Part shown: in pieces, positions 27,236-35,759 of the stretch
How the letters are laid out: each line of letters starts with the position of its first letter
Numbering within the stretch: position 1 is the stretch's first letter
Origin: Algoriphagus iocasae
Lineage (GTDB): Bacteria > Bacteroidota > Bacteroidia > Cytophagales > Cyclobacteriaceae
Assembly: GCF_014206875.1 (NCBI RefSeq)
Contig: NZ_JACIJO010000002.1
Span: 1,354,006 to 1,418,005, forward strand
DNA length: 64,000 nucleotides
Reading direction: 5' to 3'
Made by a program: the position numbers and the translations under genes
Notes under the pieces: model-generated
Told to the model about the DNA's origin: nothing
Databases searched by the model: none
The model's input: only the letters and a program-made list of their open reading frames with translations

Positions 27236-27257
27236 TCCCCTATTTTTCCATAGGGGA
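27236..27257 (-). promoter_or_regulatory. Intercistronic hairpin between peptide B and lipoprotein B
   Basis: 8-bp perfect stem TCCCCTAT/ATAGGGGA with a 6-nt loop, between the peptide stop and the lipoprotein ATG. It occupies the same place as the hairpin in unit A but has unrelated sequence. Confidence 0.6.
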
Positions 27258-27271
27258 TTTAGTACAAATTA

Positions 27272-27469
27272 TTATTCTACTACAGGCACATCGCAATGTG
27301 GAAAAGAGACTGCGCAATACCCATCATCAGCTATGGACCAGCACGATTGTAAATTCTCATCCCATTTGCACCAAACATCTGATTGGGCATTTAAGCTGGT
27401 GACTCCACCCATGAGTGTCAGTGCAAAGACAAAACTAGCTAGAAACAATTTAAATCGATTTTTAAACAT
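27272..27469 (-). CDS. Small secreted four-Cys peptide, copy B
   Basis: 65 residues, the same length as copy A. The signal peptide and the CDVPVVE tail are almost unchanged, while the core differs at most positions other than Trp, Cys and the DG-CAVS stretch. Four Cys are kept, though the second is shifted by two positions. This is what is expected of a secreted ligand or effector with a conserved export and C-terminal signal. No function is known. Confidence 0.7.
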   Translation of the reverse strand: MFKNRFKLFLASFVFALTLMGGVTSLNAQSDVWCKWDENLQSCWSIADDGYCAVSFPHCDVPVVE

Positions 27470-27636
27470 AATAGTTAATTTTTAAAAGTAAAACATAGGT
27501 TTAATATGTATTTAGGTTAATTAATAAATTCAAGCAATTAGATGAATGGTTTATTTTTTTTTTTAAATGGCTATTAAGTCTTGCGTTCTTAATGCTTTCA
27601 TTTTTTAGTACAATCATATTCTTTTTATCTTTCAGC

Positions 27637-28395
27637 ATGAAAAATAAAATTGCTTTGGTCACAGGTGCAACTTCAGGAATAGGGAAAGCCTGTGCCATCA
27701 CTTTGGCTAAATTAGGATATAGTATCATTGCTACTGGAAGAAGAGCTGATCGGTTAAAGGAATTAGCTTCAGACCTTCCCGCTGAGGTGGATTACCTCCC
27801 TTTAGTGTTTGATGTTAGGGATCGAGAGAAAGTTCTGGAGATTTTAGGAGCCTTGCCTGAAGAATGGAAAGCCATCGATGTATTGATTAATAATGCCGGT
27901 AATGCTCATGGAATGGATCCCATACAGACAGGAAGTTTGGATGACTGGGATGCCATGATGGATATCAATGTGAAGGGATTGCTTTATGTCTCCAAAGCCA
28001 TCATACCCGGGATGACCGAAAGAAAATCTGGGATGATCATCAACATTGGTTCCATCGCAGGAAAAGAAGTATATCCAAACGGGAATGTGTACTGCGGCTC
28101 GAAACACGCCGTGGATGCCATCACTAAAGGTATGCGTATTGACTTGAATCCATTTGGATTAAGGGTAGTTGCAATTCACCCCGGTTTGGTGGAGACGGAG
28201 TTCTCCCTGGTTCGATTTAAAGGAGATGAAAAACGCTCAGAGTCAGTTTATCAGGGATTTGAACCATTACTGGCAGAGGATATTGCGGATATCGTGGAAT
28301 TTGCGGTAACTAGACCTTCCCATGTGACTATTGCTGATGTAGTTGTCTTACCGACTGCTCAAGCCTCAGCCACAATTGTGAATAAAGTGAAATGA
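27637..28395 (+). CDS. NAD(P)-dependent short-chain dehydrogenase (YdfG-like)
   Basis: 252 residues. TGATSGIGKA is the cofactor loop, NNAGNAHG the NAG motif, and SIAGKEVYPNGNVYCGSKHA holds the catalytic Ser, Tyr and Lys. The closest named relatives are YdfG-type 3-hydroxy acid/serine dehydrogenases. ATG at 27637 is chosen because the cofactor strand begins right there; the upstream hydrophobic extension is not part of the family. The stop overlaps the next start (ATGA). Its 5' end is duplicated at 25413. Confidence 0.9.
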   Translation: MKNKIALVTGATSGIGKACAITLAKLGYSIIATGRRADRLKELASDLPAEVDYLPLVFDVRDREKVLEILGALPEEWKAIDVLINNAGNAHGMDPIQTGSLDDWDAMMDINVKGLLYVSKAIIPGMTERKSGMIINIGSIAGKEVYPNGNVYCGSKHAVDAITKGMRIDLNPFGLRVVAIHPGLVETEFSLVRFKGDEKRSESVYQGFEPLLAEDIADIVEFAVTRPSHVTIADVVVLPTAQASATIVNKVK

Positions 28396-29159
28396 TAAAC
28401 TCAAAATCAATTTTATCGATTTGTCTTGGTTTGGCCATTGGCTTCTCTTGCTCACAAAAAGAGGTTGGGGCCATAGAATCTGAATTGGAGAGGGAAATCG
28501 CCGATCAATTGGCTCCTTCAAAGCCCACCATTTCTTCATCCGAAATTCCTTTATTGGAAAAGCGATTGATTTCTCAAGGTTTGGTGAATGTGGAAGAAGT
28601 CGTGCCTGATATTCGTGTTGAGTTGAAGTATTCTACAGAAGATAATTTCTTTGGAAAAGATGTATATGGGGAATTGATCCATGCATATCTTCAACCAGTC
28701 GTGGCAGATAGTTTAAAATCCGCCCAAGAAATGCTTCAAAATGAGTTTCCAGATTACACATTGTTGATTTACGACGGTGCGAGACCATTGAGTGTTCAGC
28801 AGATACTTTGGGACAATTTAGAAAAACCAGATAGTTTGAAACCCTTATATGTTGCTGATCCCAAAGTCGGAAGCTTGCATAATTTTGGTGTTGCGGTAGA
28901 CTTGACCATATTTAATAATGCTACTTCTGAGCCGCTTGATATGGGTACAGGTTATGATTTCTTTGGATATCAGGCCTACCCGGATCGTGAGGAGCAGATG
29001 CTGAATGAAGGGAAGTTAACCTCAGATCAAATTGCAAATCGTGACCTATTAAGAAAAGTCATGACTTCCAATGGATTTACTGGGATAGGGTCAGAGTGGT
29101 GGCATTTTAATGCTTATTCCAGAAAGCAGGCAGGGGAGCTGTTTAAAATCATTGAATAA
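28392..29159 (+). CDS. M15 family D-Ala-D-Ala dipeptidase (VanX/DdpX-like) lipoprotein
   Basis: 255 residues. A lipoprotein signal (IGFSC) anchors it in the envelope. The VanX-type signatures are visible: VVPDIRVELKYSTEDNFFG, IYDGARPLSVQ with the catalytic Arg, SLHNFGVAVDLTI with zinc His and Asp, and SEWWHFN with catalytic Glu and the last zinc His. These enzymes cleave D-Ala-D-Ala during peptidoglycan turnover. No vanA/H partners are near, so glycopeptide resistance is not implied. Start overlaps the dehydrogenase stop. Confidence 0.88.
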   Translation: MINSKSILSICLGLAIGFSCSQKEVGAIESELEREIADQLAPSKPTISSSEIPLLEKRLISQGLVNVEEVVPDIRVELKYSTEDNFFGKDVYGELIHAYLQPVVADSLKSAQEMLQNEFPDYTLLIYDGARPLSVQQILWDNLEKPDSLKPLYVADPKVGSLHNFGVAVDLTIFNNATSEPLDMGTGYDFFGYQAYPDREEQMLNEGKLTSDQIANRDLLRKVMTSNGFTGIGSEWWHFNAYSRKQAGELFKIIE

Positions 29160-29194
29160 TATTTCTTTAACATAAAACTCAAATCTAAAACCAA

Positions 29195-29929
29195 ATGAAC
29201 CTAAGAAAACTTTTACTTACCCTTGGCCTGATTTGCTCAGTGGCAATTATGGCAGATGCTCAGCAATTTAAAGCTCTCGTGTTTACTAAAACTGCTGGCT
29301 TTAGACACCAGTCTATTCCAAATGCAGTGACTGCAATGAAGAAAATGGGAGAAAAACAGGTGTTTAGTGTGTACACTTCAGAAGATCCAAGAGTATTGTC
29401 TGAAGAGAGCCTGATGAAATACGACGTACTAATTTTGATCAGTACTACAGGGACTATTTTTGACGAAACTACCCGTGCTTCCTTGCAGAAGTTTGTGCAA
29501 AGCGGTAAAGGTGTAGTTGGAGTTCATGCAGCGGCAGATTCTGAATATGACTGGCCATGGTACAACAAAATGATGGGAGGATATTTCCTTGCACACCCAG
29601 CTCAGCAAACACTTCGTTTAGAGGTAGTGGATCAGGACCATCCGTCTACTTGGCATCTTCCAAAAAACTGGATGTGGACAGACGAACTTTACGAATACAA
29701 AGACATCAACCCAGACTTGAATGTTTTGATCAAAGCTGACGAAAGTACTTATAAAGTTGCTAAAGGAAATGGCGATAATCATCCGATGGCCTGGTATCAT
29801 GAATTTGAGGGTGGAAGAGTTTTCTACACAGCTTTAGGGCATGTGGATTCTGCTTGGGAAGATGATGTGTTCTTGAAGCACTTGTATGGTGGTATTTGGT
29901 ATGCCGCTACAGGTCATCCTATGAAATAG
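29195..29929 (+). CDS. ThuA-like domain protein, secreted
   Basis: 244 residues with a signal peptide (about 1-22, ending ADAQ). ALVFTKTAGFRHQSI, GVVGVHAAADSEYDWPWY and GRVFYTALGHVDSAWED are hallmarks of the ThuA-like family, a class I glutamine-amidotransferase-like fold connected to trehalose or sugar utilisation. Whether it has catalytic activity is unclear. It stands alone between the M15 lipoprotein and a NifU-like gene. Confidence 0.85.
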   Translation: MNLRKLLLTLGLICSVAIMADAQQFKALVFTKTAGFRHQSIPNAVTAMKKMGEKQVFSVYTSEDPRVLSEESLMKYDVLILISTTGTIFDETTRASLQKFVQSGKGVVGVHAAADSEYDWPWYNKMMGGYFLAHPAQQTLRLEVVDQDHPSTWHLPKNWMWTDELYEYKDINPDLNVLIKADESTYKVAKGNGDNHPMAWYHEFEGGRVFYTALGHVDSAWEDDVFLKHLYGGIWYAATGHPMK

Positions 29930-30007
29930 TAGATTTCTTTTAGAAATTTGCAGCCGCCGGAACTTAATCCAAAGAATTCGGTTTTCTAAACTAAAAAAGA
30001 GACGACC

Positions 30008-30589
30008 ATGCTAAAAGCACAAGCGAGACCCGTTCACCTCTACATGGAGGCAAATCCTAATCCTAACTCACTGAAATTTGTAGCGAACTTTATGTTGGCG
30101 GAAGAAGGCGTGAGCTTTGATTATCCGGATGCGGCAAGTGCAGAAAATAGCCCTTTGGCACAAGAACTATTTAATTTTGCGGCAGTAAAACGTGTGTTTG
30201 TTGCCTCAAATTTTGTGACAGTTACCAAAGCAGAAGATGTAGAATGGTCTGAAGTGCAAAATGTCTTCAGAGATCATATCAAAGGCTATTTGGAGTCAGG
30301 AAAACCAGTGGTAAATGCAAGTTTCGATAAGGATCCGCTTTTTGATGAAAATGATTCAGAAGTGGTGAAAAAAATAAAAGGGATTCTCGACGAGTACATT
30401 CGCCCTGCGGTGGAGCAAGATGGAGGAGCAATTGTCTTTCATTCATTCCATGACGGCATTGTGAAAGTATTACTACAAGGTTCTTGTTCTGGATGTCCTT
30501 CCAGTACTGTTACTTTGAAAGCTGGAATCCAAAACCTTCTGACTAGAATGCTTCCTGAAGTGAAGGAAGTACAGGCAGAGGGGATTTAA
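30008..30589 (+). CDS. NifU-like Fe-S scaffold protein (Nfu type)
   Basis: 193 residues. An N-terminal Nfu domain (YMEANPNPNSLKFVAN) is followed by a C-terminal NifU domain with RPAVEQDGGAIVFH and the cluster-binding CxxC in GSCSGCPSS. Such proteins carry and deliver 4Fe-4S clusters. It is separated by 12 bp from the DUF3810 gene and probably forms a transcription unit with it. Confidence 0.9.
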   Translation: MLKAQARPVHLYMEANPNPNSLKFVANFMLAEEGVSFDYPDAASAENSPLAQELFNFAAVKRVFVASNFVTVTKAEDVEWSEVQNVFRDHIKGYLESGKPVVNASFDKDPLFDENDSEVVKKIKGILDEYIRPAVEQDGGAIVFHSFHDGIVKVLLQGSCSGCPSSTVTLKAGIQNLLTRMLPEVKEVQAEGI

Positions 30590-30601
30590 GATTGCAAATT
30601 C

Positions 30602-31675
30602 ATGGGGAAGAGAGACTGGTCTTGGGCGATTCTAGGTGTATTGGCATTGGGAATTCGCTATTTGGCAGTTCTTAACCCTGAGGCTACAGATGAAATTTAT
30701 TCTCGAAAATTCTTTCCGGTCATACGGAATGTCATAGATATAACGCTGGGAAGATTGCCTTTTCCCAGCGTTTATTTGTTTATGATCTCCGTGGCTTTGA
30801 TCCTTGGACTTTATTTTTTTAAGCTTCGCAAAAAGAGGGGATGGAAATCAAAATCTCTGTATTCCATTCGTGCTTTGGCAAATGGGCTAGGAGCATTGAT
30901 CTTCTTCTTTTTGGTGCTTTGGGGTTTTAATTATCAGCGCACACCCATTGTAGAGCAGCTTGGCCTTCAGCCAAAATCTATGAATCTGGAACAGTTGAAA
31001 AATGAAGTTCAGATCACGCTTCGACTGGCTGTGCAATACCGAAGTGCGATTACGCAGGATACTGCTGCTATTGAGGAGATATTGCCTTATCCTGAATTGG
31101 AGAAACTCGTGCGAGCCAATATCGCCGATAATCTGGATATGATGGGACTCAATTTTACAGGAAGACCAAGAACCAAGCTTTTTCCACCTCCGGGTTTTAT
31201 GAGAAAGATGGGCATTCTCGGTATCTATTTTCCATTCACAGGCGAAAGTTACATTGATCCTACACTTCATCCTCTGGAACAGCCTTTTACCGTGGCGCAT
31301 GAGATGGCGCATAGTTATGGCGTGACAGATGAGGGAGAAGCCAATTTTATCGCTTGGGTGATTTGTACCAATTCGGATGATGCACTTTTGCGCTATTCCG
31401 GCCAATTGAGGCTATTGAATTACCAGATTTCGGATTTCTTTAGAATGGCTCCTGAAGAATACAAGGAATGGGTAAAAACACTTGATCGAGGGATTCGAAA
31501 TGATATGATTTCGCTTCGCAAAGCTAGTGAGGCGATTAAAGCCTTTTCTTTGGAACTCAGCAGAAAGACCAATGATGTGTTTTTGAAAACCCAAGGAGTT
31601 AAGGCCGGAATCAATAGCTATCAACAATTGCCAAAACTTGCTTTCGCATGGCGAGAAAGGATGAAAGGTGAGTAA
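30602..31675 (+). CDS. DUF3810 membrane protein with zincin-like motif
   Basis: 357 residues. Two or three membrane helices occupy the first about 120 residues (GVLALGIRYLAVL, VYLFMISVALILGLYFF, LGALIFFFLVLWGF). The rest is soluble and holds His233-Glu234-Met-Ala-His237 (VAHEMAHSYG) with a downstream Glu246 (DEGEANF), the layout of a gluzincin-type zinc peptidase site. DUF3810 has no assigned activity; a membrane-tethered metallopeptidase is a reasonable inference. Confidence 0.8.
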   Translation: MGKRDWSWAILGVLALGIRYLAVLNPEATDEIYSRKFFPVIRNVIDITLGRLPFPSVYLFMISVALILGLYFFKLRKKRGWKSKSLYSIRALANGLGALIFFFLVLWGFNYQRTPIVEQLGLQPKSMNLEQLKNEVQITLRLAVQYRSAITQDTAAIEEILPYPELEKLVRANIADNLDMMGLNFTGRPRTKLFPPPGFMRKMGILGIYFPFTGESYIDPTLHPLEQPFTVAHEMAHSYGVTDEGEANFIAWVICTNSDDALLRYSGQLRLLNYQISDFFRMAPEEYKEWVKTLDRGIRNDMISLRKASEAIKAFSLELSRKTNDVFLKTQGVKAGINSYQQLPKLAFAWRERMKGE

Positions 31676-31698
31676 TTTTTTGACCTAAAAAGTTGAGA

Positions 31699-32595
31699 CT
31701 ATTTTCTATTCCCATACCACACTCCTAAAATGACGGCGACAATTCCGAGGTAATGTCCCCAAAGAAGGACTTCACCATCCAAAACTCCCCACATGATTGC
31801 CACGATAGGTATCAAATAAGTTACCGAACTGGCAAAAACCGGAGTCACTCTTTTGACCATCACATTGAAAAGAATCAAAGCCAAGGCAGTTCCCATCACC
31901 CCTAAGAGCGTCACATAGCCTAATGCTTTTAATGCTCCAGGGACATTAGCGACTTTATAAGAAAAGTCCGTGCCAACAAGGAGGAATATCAATGCCGCCG
32001 GCAATACCATCAACAATGAAATGGCCGTGATTTGGATGGGTTTGAGGGTTACGAATTTGTATTTGATGATATTCAAATTGAAACCGTAGCATATACAGGC
32101 CAAGATCACAAATAAAGCGTAGACGTTGATTCCTGAGAAAGCTTCTAAACCGGATCCTTCTTTGACTACTACCAAAATAAACACTCCGATAAATGCAATG
32201 GCCAGGCCGATTCCATTCCTTTTGGTGATTTTTGAACCAAAAAACAATGCACCAATCATCACTACAGCCAATGGGGTCAGAGCATTTAAAACCCCAGTCA
32301 AAGAACTACTCAGCTGGGTTTGTGCTTTTGCAAAAAGGAACGCGGGAATAAAACTTCCTACTAAACCGACGATCACCAAATAAAAAATCTGATGTTTATT
32401 GAGGTTTTTTAGTCTTGGGAGAGATAAAGGCAAAAGAAAACTTGCCGCTGCAACGATTCTGTAAGCACCAACTTCACCAGGCGAGAAAACTTCCAGACCT
32501 CTTTTGATTAAAATAAATGAGCTTCCCCAAACCAGAGCCAATAATATTAGCATTCCCCAGTTTTTCAGGGTCTCGTTTTCGGTGGTAGTTTTCAT
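31699..32595 (-). CDS. EamA family (DMT superfamily) transporter
   Basis: 298 residues with ten predicted helices in two EamA repeats (WGMLILLALVWGSSFILIKRG, then FVILACICYGFNLNIIKYK). These proteins export amino acids or other metabolites across the inner membrane; the substrate is not predictable. It faces the DUF3810 gene convergently, with a short spacer. Confidence 0.88.
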   Translation of the reverse strand: MKTTTENETLKNWGMLILLALVWGSSFILIKRGLEVFSPGEVGAYRIVAAASFLLPLSLPRLKNLNKHQIFYLVIVGLVGSFIPAFLFAKAQTQLSSSLTGVLNALTPLAVVMIGALFFGSKITKRNGIGLAIAFIGVFILVVVKEGSGLEAFSGINVYALFVILACICYGFNLNIIKYKFVTLKPIQITAISLLMVLPAALIFLLVGTDFSYKVANVPGALKALGYVTLLGVMGTALALILFNVMVKRVTPVFASSVTYLIPIVAIMWGVLDGEVLLWGHYLGIVAVILGVWYGNRK

Positions 32596-32655
32596 GTAGT
32601 GTGATGCTTTTTGCAGCTTTTACAAAGGAAGCAAAACCAAATAAAATTTGTTCCA

Positions 32656-32692
32656 AAAAAATGAGGCCCTGAAAAAATATTTTTTCAGGGCC
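32656..32692 (-). terminator. Rho-independent terminator of dusB
   Basis: A long perfect dyad, GGCCCTGAAAAAAT (32665-32678) followed by its complement to 32692, with a seven-T run on the minus strand. It lies 12 bp after the dusB stop and could also work in the + direction. Confidence 0.88.
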
Positions 32693-32703
32693 TTTTATTT
32701 TTC

Positions 32704-33693
32704 TTAGAAGACGTAATCTGCATAAACGTCTGCGACTTGATCGAGCAGCTGGCAGACATGCTCGTAGCTATCAGCCGTGACCATTTCAGTTCGGAATGGT
32801 TTGAAGTTTGGCATTCCTCTGAAGTAATTAGTGTAATGCCTTCTCATTTCCAGAATACCCTGTTTTTCACCTTTCCATTCTACAGAGAAGTCCAGGTGTT
32901 TTTTGGTAACGGCAATTCTTTCTGCCAAATCAGGAGCTTCTAATTTGGTCCCTGTATTTAAGAAATGCTTGATTTCATTGAAAATCCAAGGGTAGCCAAT
33001 TGATGCTCTTCCGATCATCATACCGTCTACATTGTATTTATTTTTGTATTCCAGGGCTTTCTCAGGCGAGTCTATGTCACCATTGCCAAAAACCGGAATA
33101 TGAAGTCGAGGATTATCTTTTACTAAATTCAGATAGCTCCAGTCTGCTTCGCCCTTATACATTTGCTTTCTAGTACGTGCATGGATGCTGATAGCCTGAA
33201 TTCCTACATCCTGAAGTCTTTCTGCTACTTCCACAATTCGGATCGTGTCATTATCCCATCCTAGACGAGTCTTGACGGTGACAGGAATATTGACTGCTTT
33301 CACAATTTCTGCAGTCATGGAAACCATTTTATCAATATCTAAGAGAATACCTGCTCCGGCACCTTTGCAGGCAACTTTATTGACAGGACATCCATAATTG
33401 ATATCTAAAATATCTGGTCCAGCCTCGGCAGCAATGGCAGCAGCTTCTCTCATTGATTCTATGTCATTTCCGAAAATCTGTATGCCGATTGGCTTTTCGT
33501 AATCGTAGATATCCAGCTTTTGAACGCTTTTTGCCGCATCTCTGATGAGACCCTCTGAGCTGATAAATTCTGTGTACATGAGATCCGCTCCATTCTGCTT
33601 GCACACTGCTCTGAAAGGCGGATCACTCACGTCTTCCATCGGTGCTAAGAGTAATGGGAACTCTCCTAATTCCAACTTTCCTATCTTAACCAC
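32704..33693 (-). CDS. dusB: tRNA-dihydrouridine synthase DusB
   Basis: 329 residues, full length. LAPMEDVSDPPFR binds FMN, INYGCPVNKVACKGAGAGIL carries the catalytic Cys loop, and RRHYTNYFRG is in the C-terminal tRNA-binding helices. It reduces uridine to dihydrouridine in tRNA. The start codon is GTG; the next residues (VKIGKLELGEFPLLLAPM) match the family start, so it is kept. Confidence 0.93.
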   Translation of the reverse strand: MVKIGKLELGEFPLLLAPMEDVSDPPFRAVCKQNGADLMYTEFISSEGLIRDAAKSVQKLDIYDYEKPIGIQIFGNDIESMREAAAIAAEAGPDILDINYGCPVNKVACKGAGAGILLDIDKMVSMTAEIVKAVNIPVTVKTRLGWDNDTIRIVEVAERLQDVGIQAISIHARTRKQMYKGEADWSYLNLVKDNPRLHIPVFGNGDIDSPEKALEYKNKYNVDGMMIGRASIGYPWIFNEIKHFLNTGTKLEAPDLAERIAVTKKHLDFSVEWKGEKQGILEMRRHYTNYFRGMPNFKPFRTEMVTADSYEHVCQLLDQVADVYADYVF

Positions 33694-33731
33694 TTCTGTA
33701 TTATAAATTTGCGCGTAAATTTACCTCAAAT

Positions 33732-34676
33732 ATGGAGATTTACGAAACACACTCTGAAATAGCAGAAAGGAAAAGTTGGCTTTTGTCCCTGATAGTCATT
33801 GTTTTAGTTGCTTTTGGAGTATTAGTTTTATTACAGGGAATTGCGTTAGCCTTTGTGCCAGTATTGTTTAATATCCCAGTGGAGGACCTTTTGGGACTGA
33901 TCGGAGGCAATTTTGACGTGCCGAATGGAAGGATGGCAATGCTGTTTGTTCAAGGAATTGGTTCTGGAATCGGATTTTGGGTTGCGGCTTGGATTATCAC
34001 CAGATATATTGAAAAAGCTGATTTGCATTGGGATGTTCAGATTTCCAGATTCCAGTGGAAAGCGCTTTTGATCGTTCTAGGAGTTACTGTTGGCGGGATG
34101 TTTTTTAATTCTTTGCTCGTTTATTTGAATTCCAATCTTGCGCTTCCTGAGTCGATGTCTGAAATAGAAGCTTGGATGAAAGCCACAGAAGATCAATTAA
34201 TGCAATTGACCAAGTTTCTGACAGACTTTCAGACTATCCCGGAATTGATTATGGGTATCCTAGTGATCGGAGTACTTGCTGGAATAGGTGAGGAAATGTT
34301 TTTTAGAGGCCTTGTCCAAGCCAAAATGCATAAATACCTAAAATCAGGGCATTGGGGAGTCTGGGTGACAGCAATTATATTTTCTGCGATACACCTTCAA
34401 TTTTATGGATTTTTACCTCGGGTGTTTTTAGGTGCCATTTTCGGATACATGTATTTGTTTACAGGAAGTCTCATTTATCCGATTCTAGCACATATTTTCA
34501 ATAATAGCTTTACCGTGATCATGGTTTATATGTCCAATCAGGGATTGATAGATTTTGATTTGGAATCAACAGATGATGTGTCTTATACAGCCTCCTTATT
34601 AGGTTTATTGGTTCTTCTTGTAGGAATCTATTACCTTAAGAAAATGAAAATACCTAAGGATGGACAATTGGATTAA
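33732..34676 (+). CDS. CPBP family intramembrane glutamic protease
   Basis: 314 residues with about eight membrane helices. Motif 1 is Glu187-Glu188-x3-Arg192 (GEEMFFRG), followed by FSAIHLQFYG with the motif-2 His and HIFNNS with motif-3 His and Asn. That is the active site of the Rce1/CPBP family, whose bacterial members process membrane peptides or proteins. The gene overlaps the DUF2007 gene by 17 nt, and all three genes to cdsA are overlapping. Confidence 0.88.
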   Translation: MEIYETHSEIAERKSWLLSLIVIVLVAFGVLVLLQGIALAFVPVLFNIPVEDLLGLIGGNFDVPNGRMAMLFVQGIGSGIGFWVAAWIITRYIEKADLHWDVQISRFQWKALLIVLGVTVGGMFFNSLLVYLNSNLALPESMSEIEAWMKATEDQLMQLTKFLTDFQTIPELIMGILVIGVLAGIGEEMFFRGLVQAKMHKYLKSGHWGVWVTAIIFSAIHLQFYGFLPRVFLGAIFGYMYLFTGSLIYPILAHIFNNSFTVIMVYMSNQGLIDFDLESTDDVSYTASLLGLLVLLVGIYYLKKMKIPKDGQLD

Positions 34677-34866
34677 AGTTTTTGAAACCGATCAACAGAT
34701 CAGAGCGGAGATTGTGAAAGGTGTCCTAGAAGAAAATGAAATTAACGCAGTGGTTTTAAGCAAAAAAGAAACGGTTTACCATGTCTTTGGTACCTATCAA
34801 GTGATGGTTCCAAAAGAAGATGTACTGCTAGCTACCAATTTAATCCAGAATGAGATCACGTTTTAA
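34660..34866 (+). CDS. DUF2007 domain small protein
   Basis: 68 residues: WIKVFETDQQIRAEIVKGVLEENEINAVVLSK followed by YQVMVPKEDVLLATNLIQ, the typical compact DUF2007 (putative signal-transducing) ferredoxin-like fold. It overlaps both its neighbours by 17 nt, which indicates translational coupling between the CPBP protease and cdsA. Function is unknown. Confidence 0.85.
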   Translation: MDNWIKVFETDQQIRAEIVKGVLEENEINAVVLSKKETVYHVFGTYQVMVPKEDVLLATNLIQNEITF

Positions 34867-35689
34867 TATCAATAATTACAGTAATCTAGGGCAAAGAGCA
34901 ATCACTGCATTTTTTGGAGCAATCGTCGTGGTAGGAGGGAGTATTTACTCAGACTGGACATATTTCATCATTTTCGCGGTGATTTTAGGATTCTCCCAAA
35001 TGGAGTTTTACAAACTGTCCGGTCTGGATGGTATGCTTCCTTTGAAAAGCTTCGGGACTTTTTTGGGCTTGATGATTTTCACCCTCACTTTTTTAATTGA
35101 GAAAGAGCAGTTCAGAAATGAATACCTCTATCTGATGTTCCCTTTAGTTTCCCTGACCTTCTTTATTAAGCTCTATAGAAAGACCGATAAAAAACCATTT
35201 ACCGGAGTTGCATTTACCTATTTAGGGATTTTCTATGTGGCTGTTCCTTTCTCCTTATTAAATCTTGCAGTTTTTTCTGTAGACCAAGTCTACCATTTTG
35301 AGATTTTGATTGGCTGCTTGCTGATTCTCTGGGCAAGTGATACGGGGGCCTATTTTGCAGGAACAAAGTTTGGGAAAACTAAGTTATTTGAGCGAGTGTC
35401 CCCGAAGAAATCCTGGGAAGGTTTTCTCGGAGGTGCATTTTCTGCAATTGCTGTAGCTTTTGTTTTGGCAAGGTATTTTCATGTAATCGAAGACTGGAAA
35501 TGGCTTGTCATCGCAGGAATCATCATTGTGGCTGGTACCTACGGAGACTTGATTGAATCCTTATTCAAGAGATCTATCGAGATCAAAGACAGTGGACAGA
35601 TTTTGCCTGGACACGGTGGATTTATGGACCGATTTGACGGATTGTTATTATCAGCGCCTTTTATCACGGCGTTTTTGAAAATATTCTAA
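34850..35689 (+). CDS. cdsA: Phosphatidate cytidylyltransferase
   Basis: 279 residues, multi-spanning. The C-terminal CdsA signature runs SPKKSWEGFLGG to GDLIESLFKRSIEIKDSGQILPGHGGFMDRFDG. It makes CDP-diacylglycerol, the precursor of phosphatidylserine. The downstream psd gene (53995), now 18 kb away, was about 1.4 kb from cdsA before the element inserted, so two phospholipid genes were once neighbours. Confidence 0.93.
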   Translation: MRSRFNINNYSNLGQRAITAFFGAIVVVGGSIYSDWTYFIIFAVILGFSQMEFYKLSGLDGMLPLKSFGTFLGLMIFTLTFLIEKEQFRNEYLYLMFPLVSLTFFIKLYRKTDKKPFTGVAFTYLGIFYVAVPFSLLNLAVFSVDQVYHFEILIGCLLILWASDTGAYFAGTKFGKTKLFERVSPKKSWEGFLGGAFSAIAVAFVLARYFHVIEDWKWLVIAGIIIVAGTYGDLIESLFKRSIEIKDSGQILPGHGGFMDRFDGLLLSAPFITAFLKIF

Positions 35690-35718
35690 TTTCTAGGCTC
35701 GTATCCTGAAAATCTACT

Positions 35719-35726
35719 TAATTTTG
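35719..35726 (+). promoter_or_regulatory. Bacteroidota-type -7 element of glutamate dehydrogenase gene
   Basis: TAATTTTG fits TAnnTTTG and lies 33 bp upstream of the gdh ATG, a typical leader length. Confidence 0.45.
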
Positions 35727-35759
35727 CGTCGAATTTGATATTCTAAATAAAAACCCAAT

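Larger units (their letters stand above)
25571..27794. repeat. Tandem duplication unit B (2,224 bp)
   Basis: Second unit: the porT end, lipoprotein B, peptide B and the first codons of the intact dehydrogenase gene. It begins exactly where unit A ends and is 8 bp shorter. Confidence 0.85.

Noticed and set aside
28392..29159. Vancomycin-resistance VanX
   Set aside because: The family matches, but vanA, vanH and the regulators are absent and the protein is a lipoprotein. Ordinary peptidoglycan turnover is more likely.
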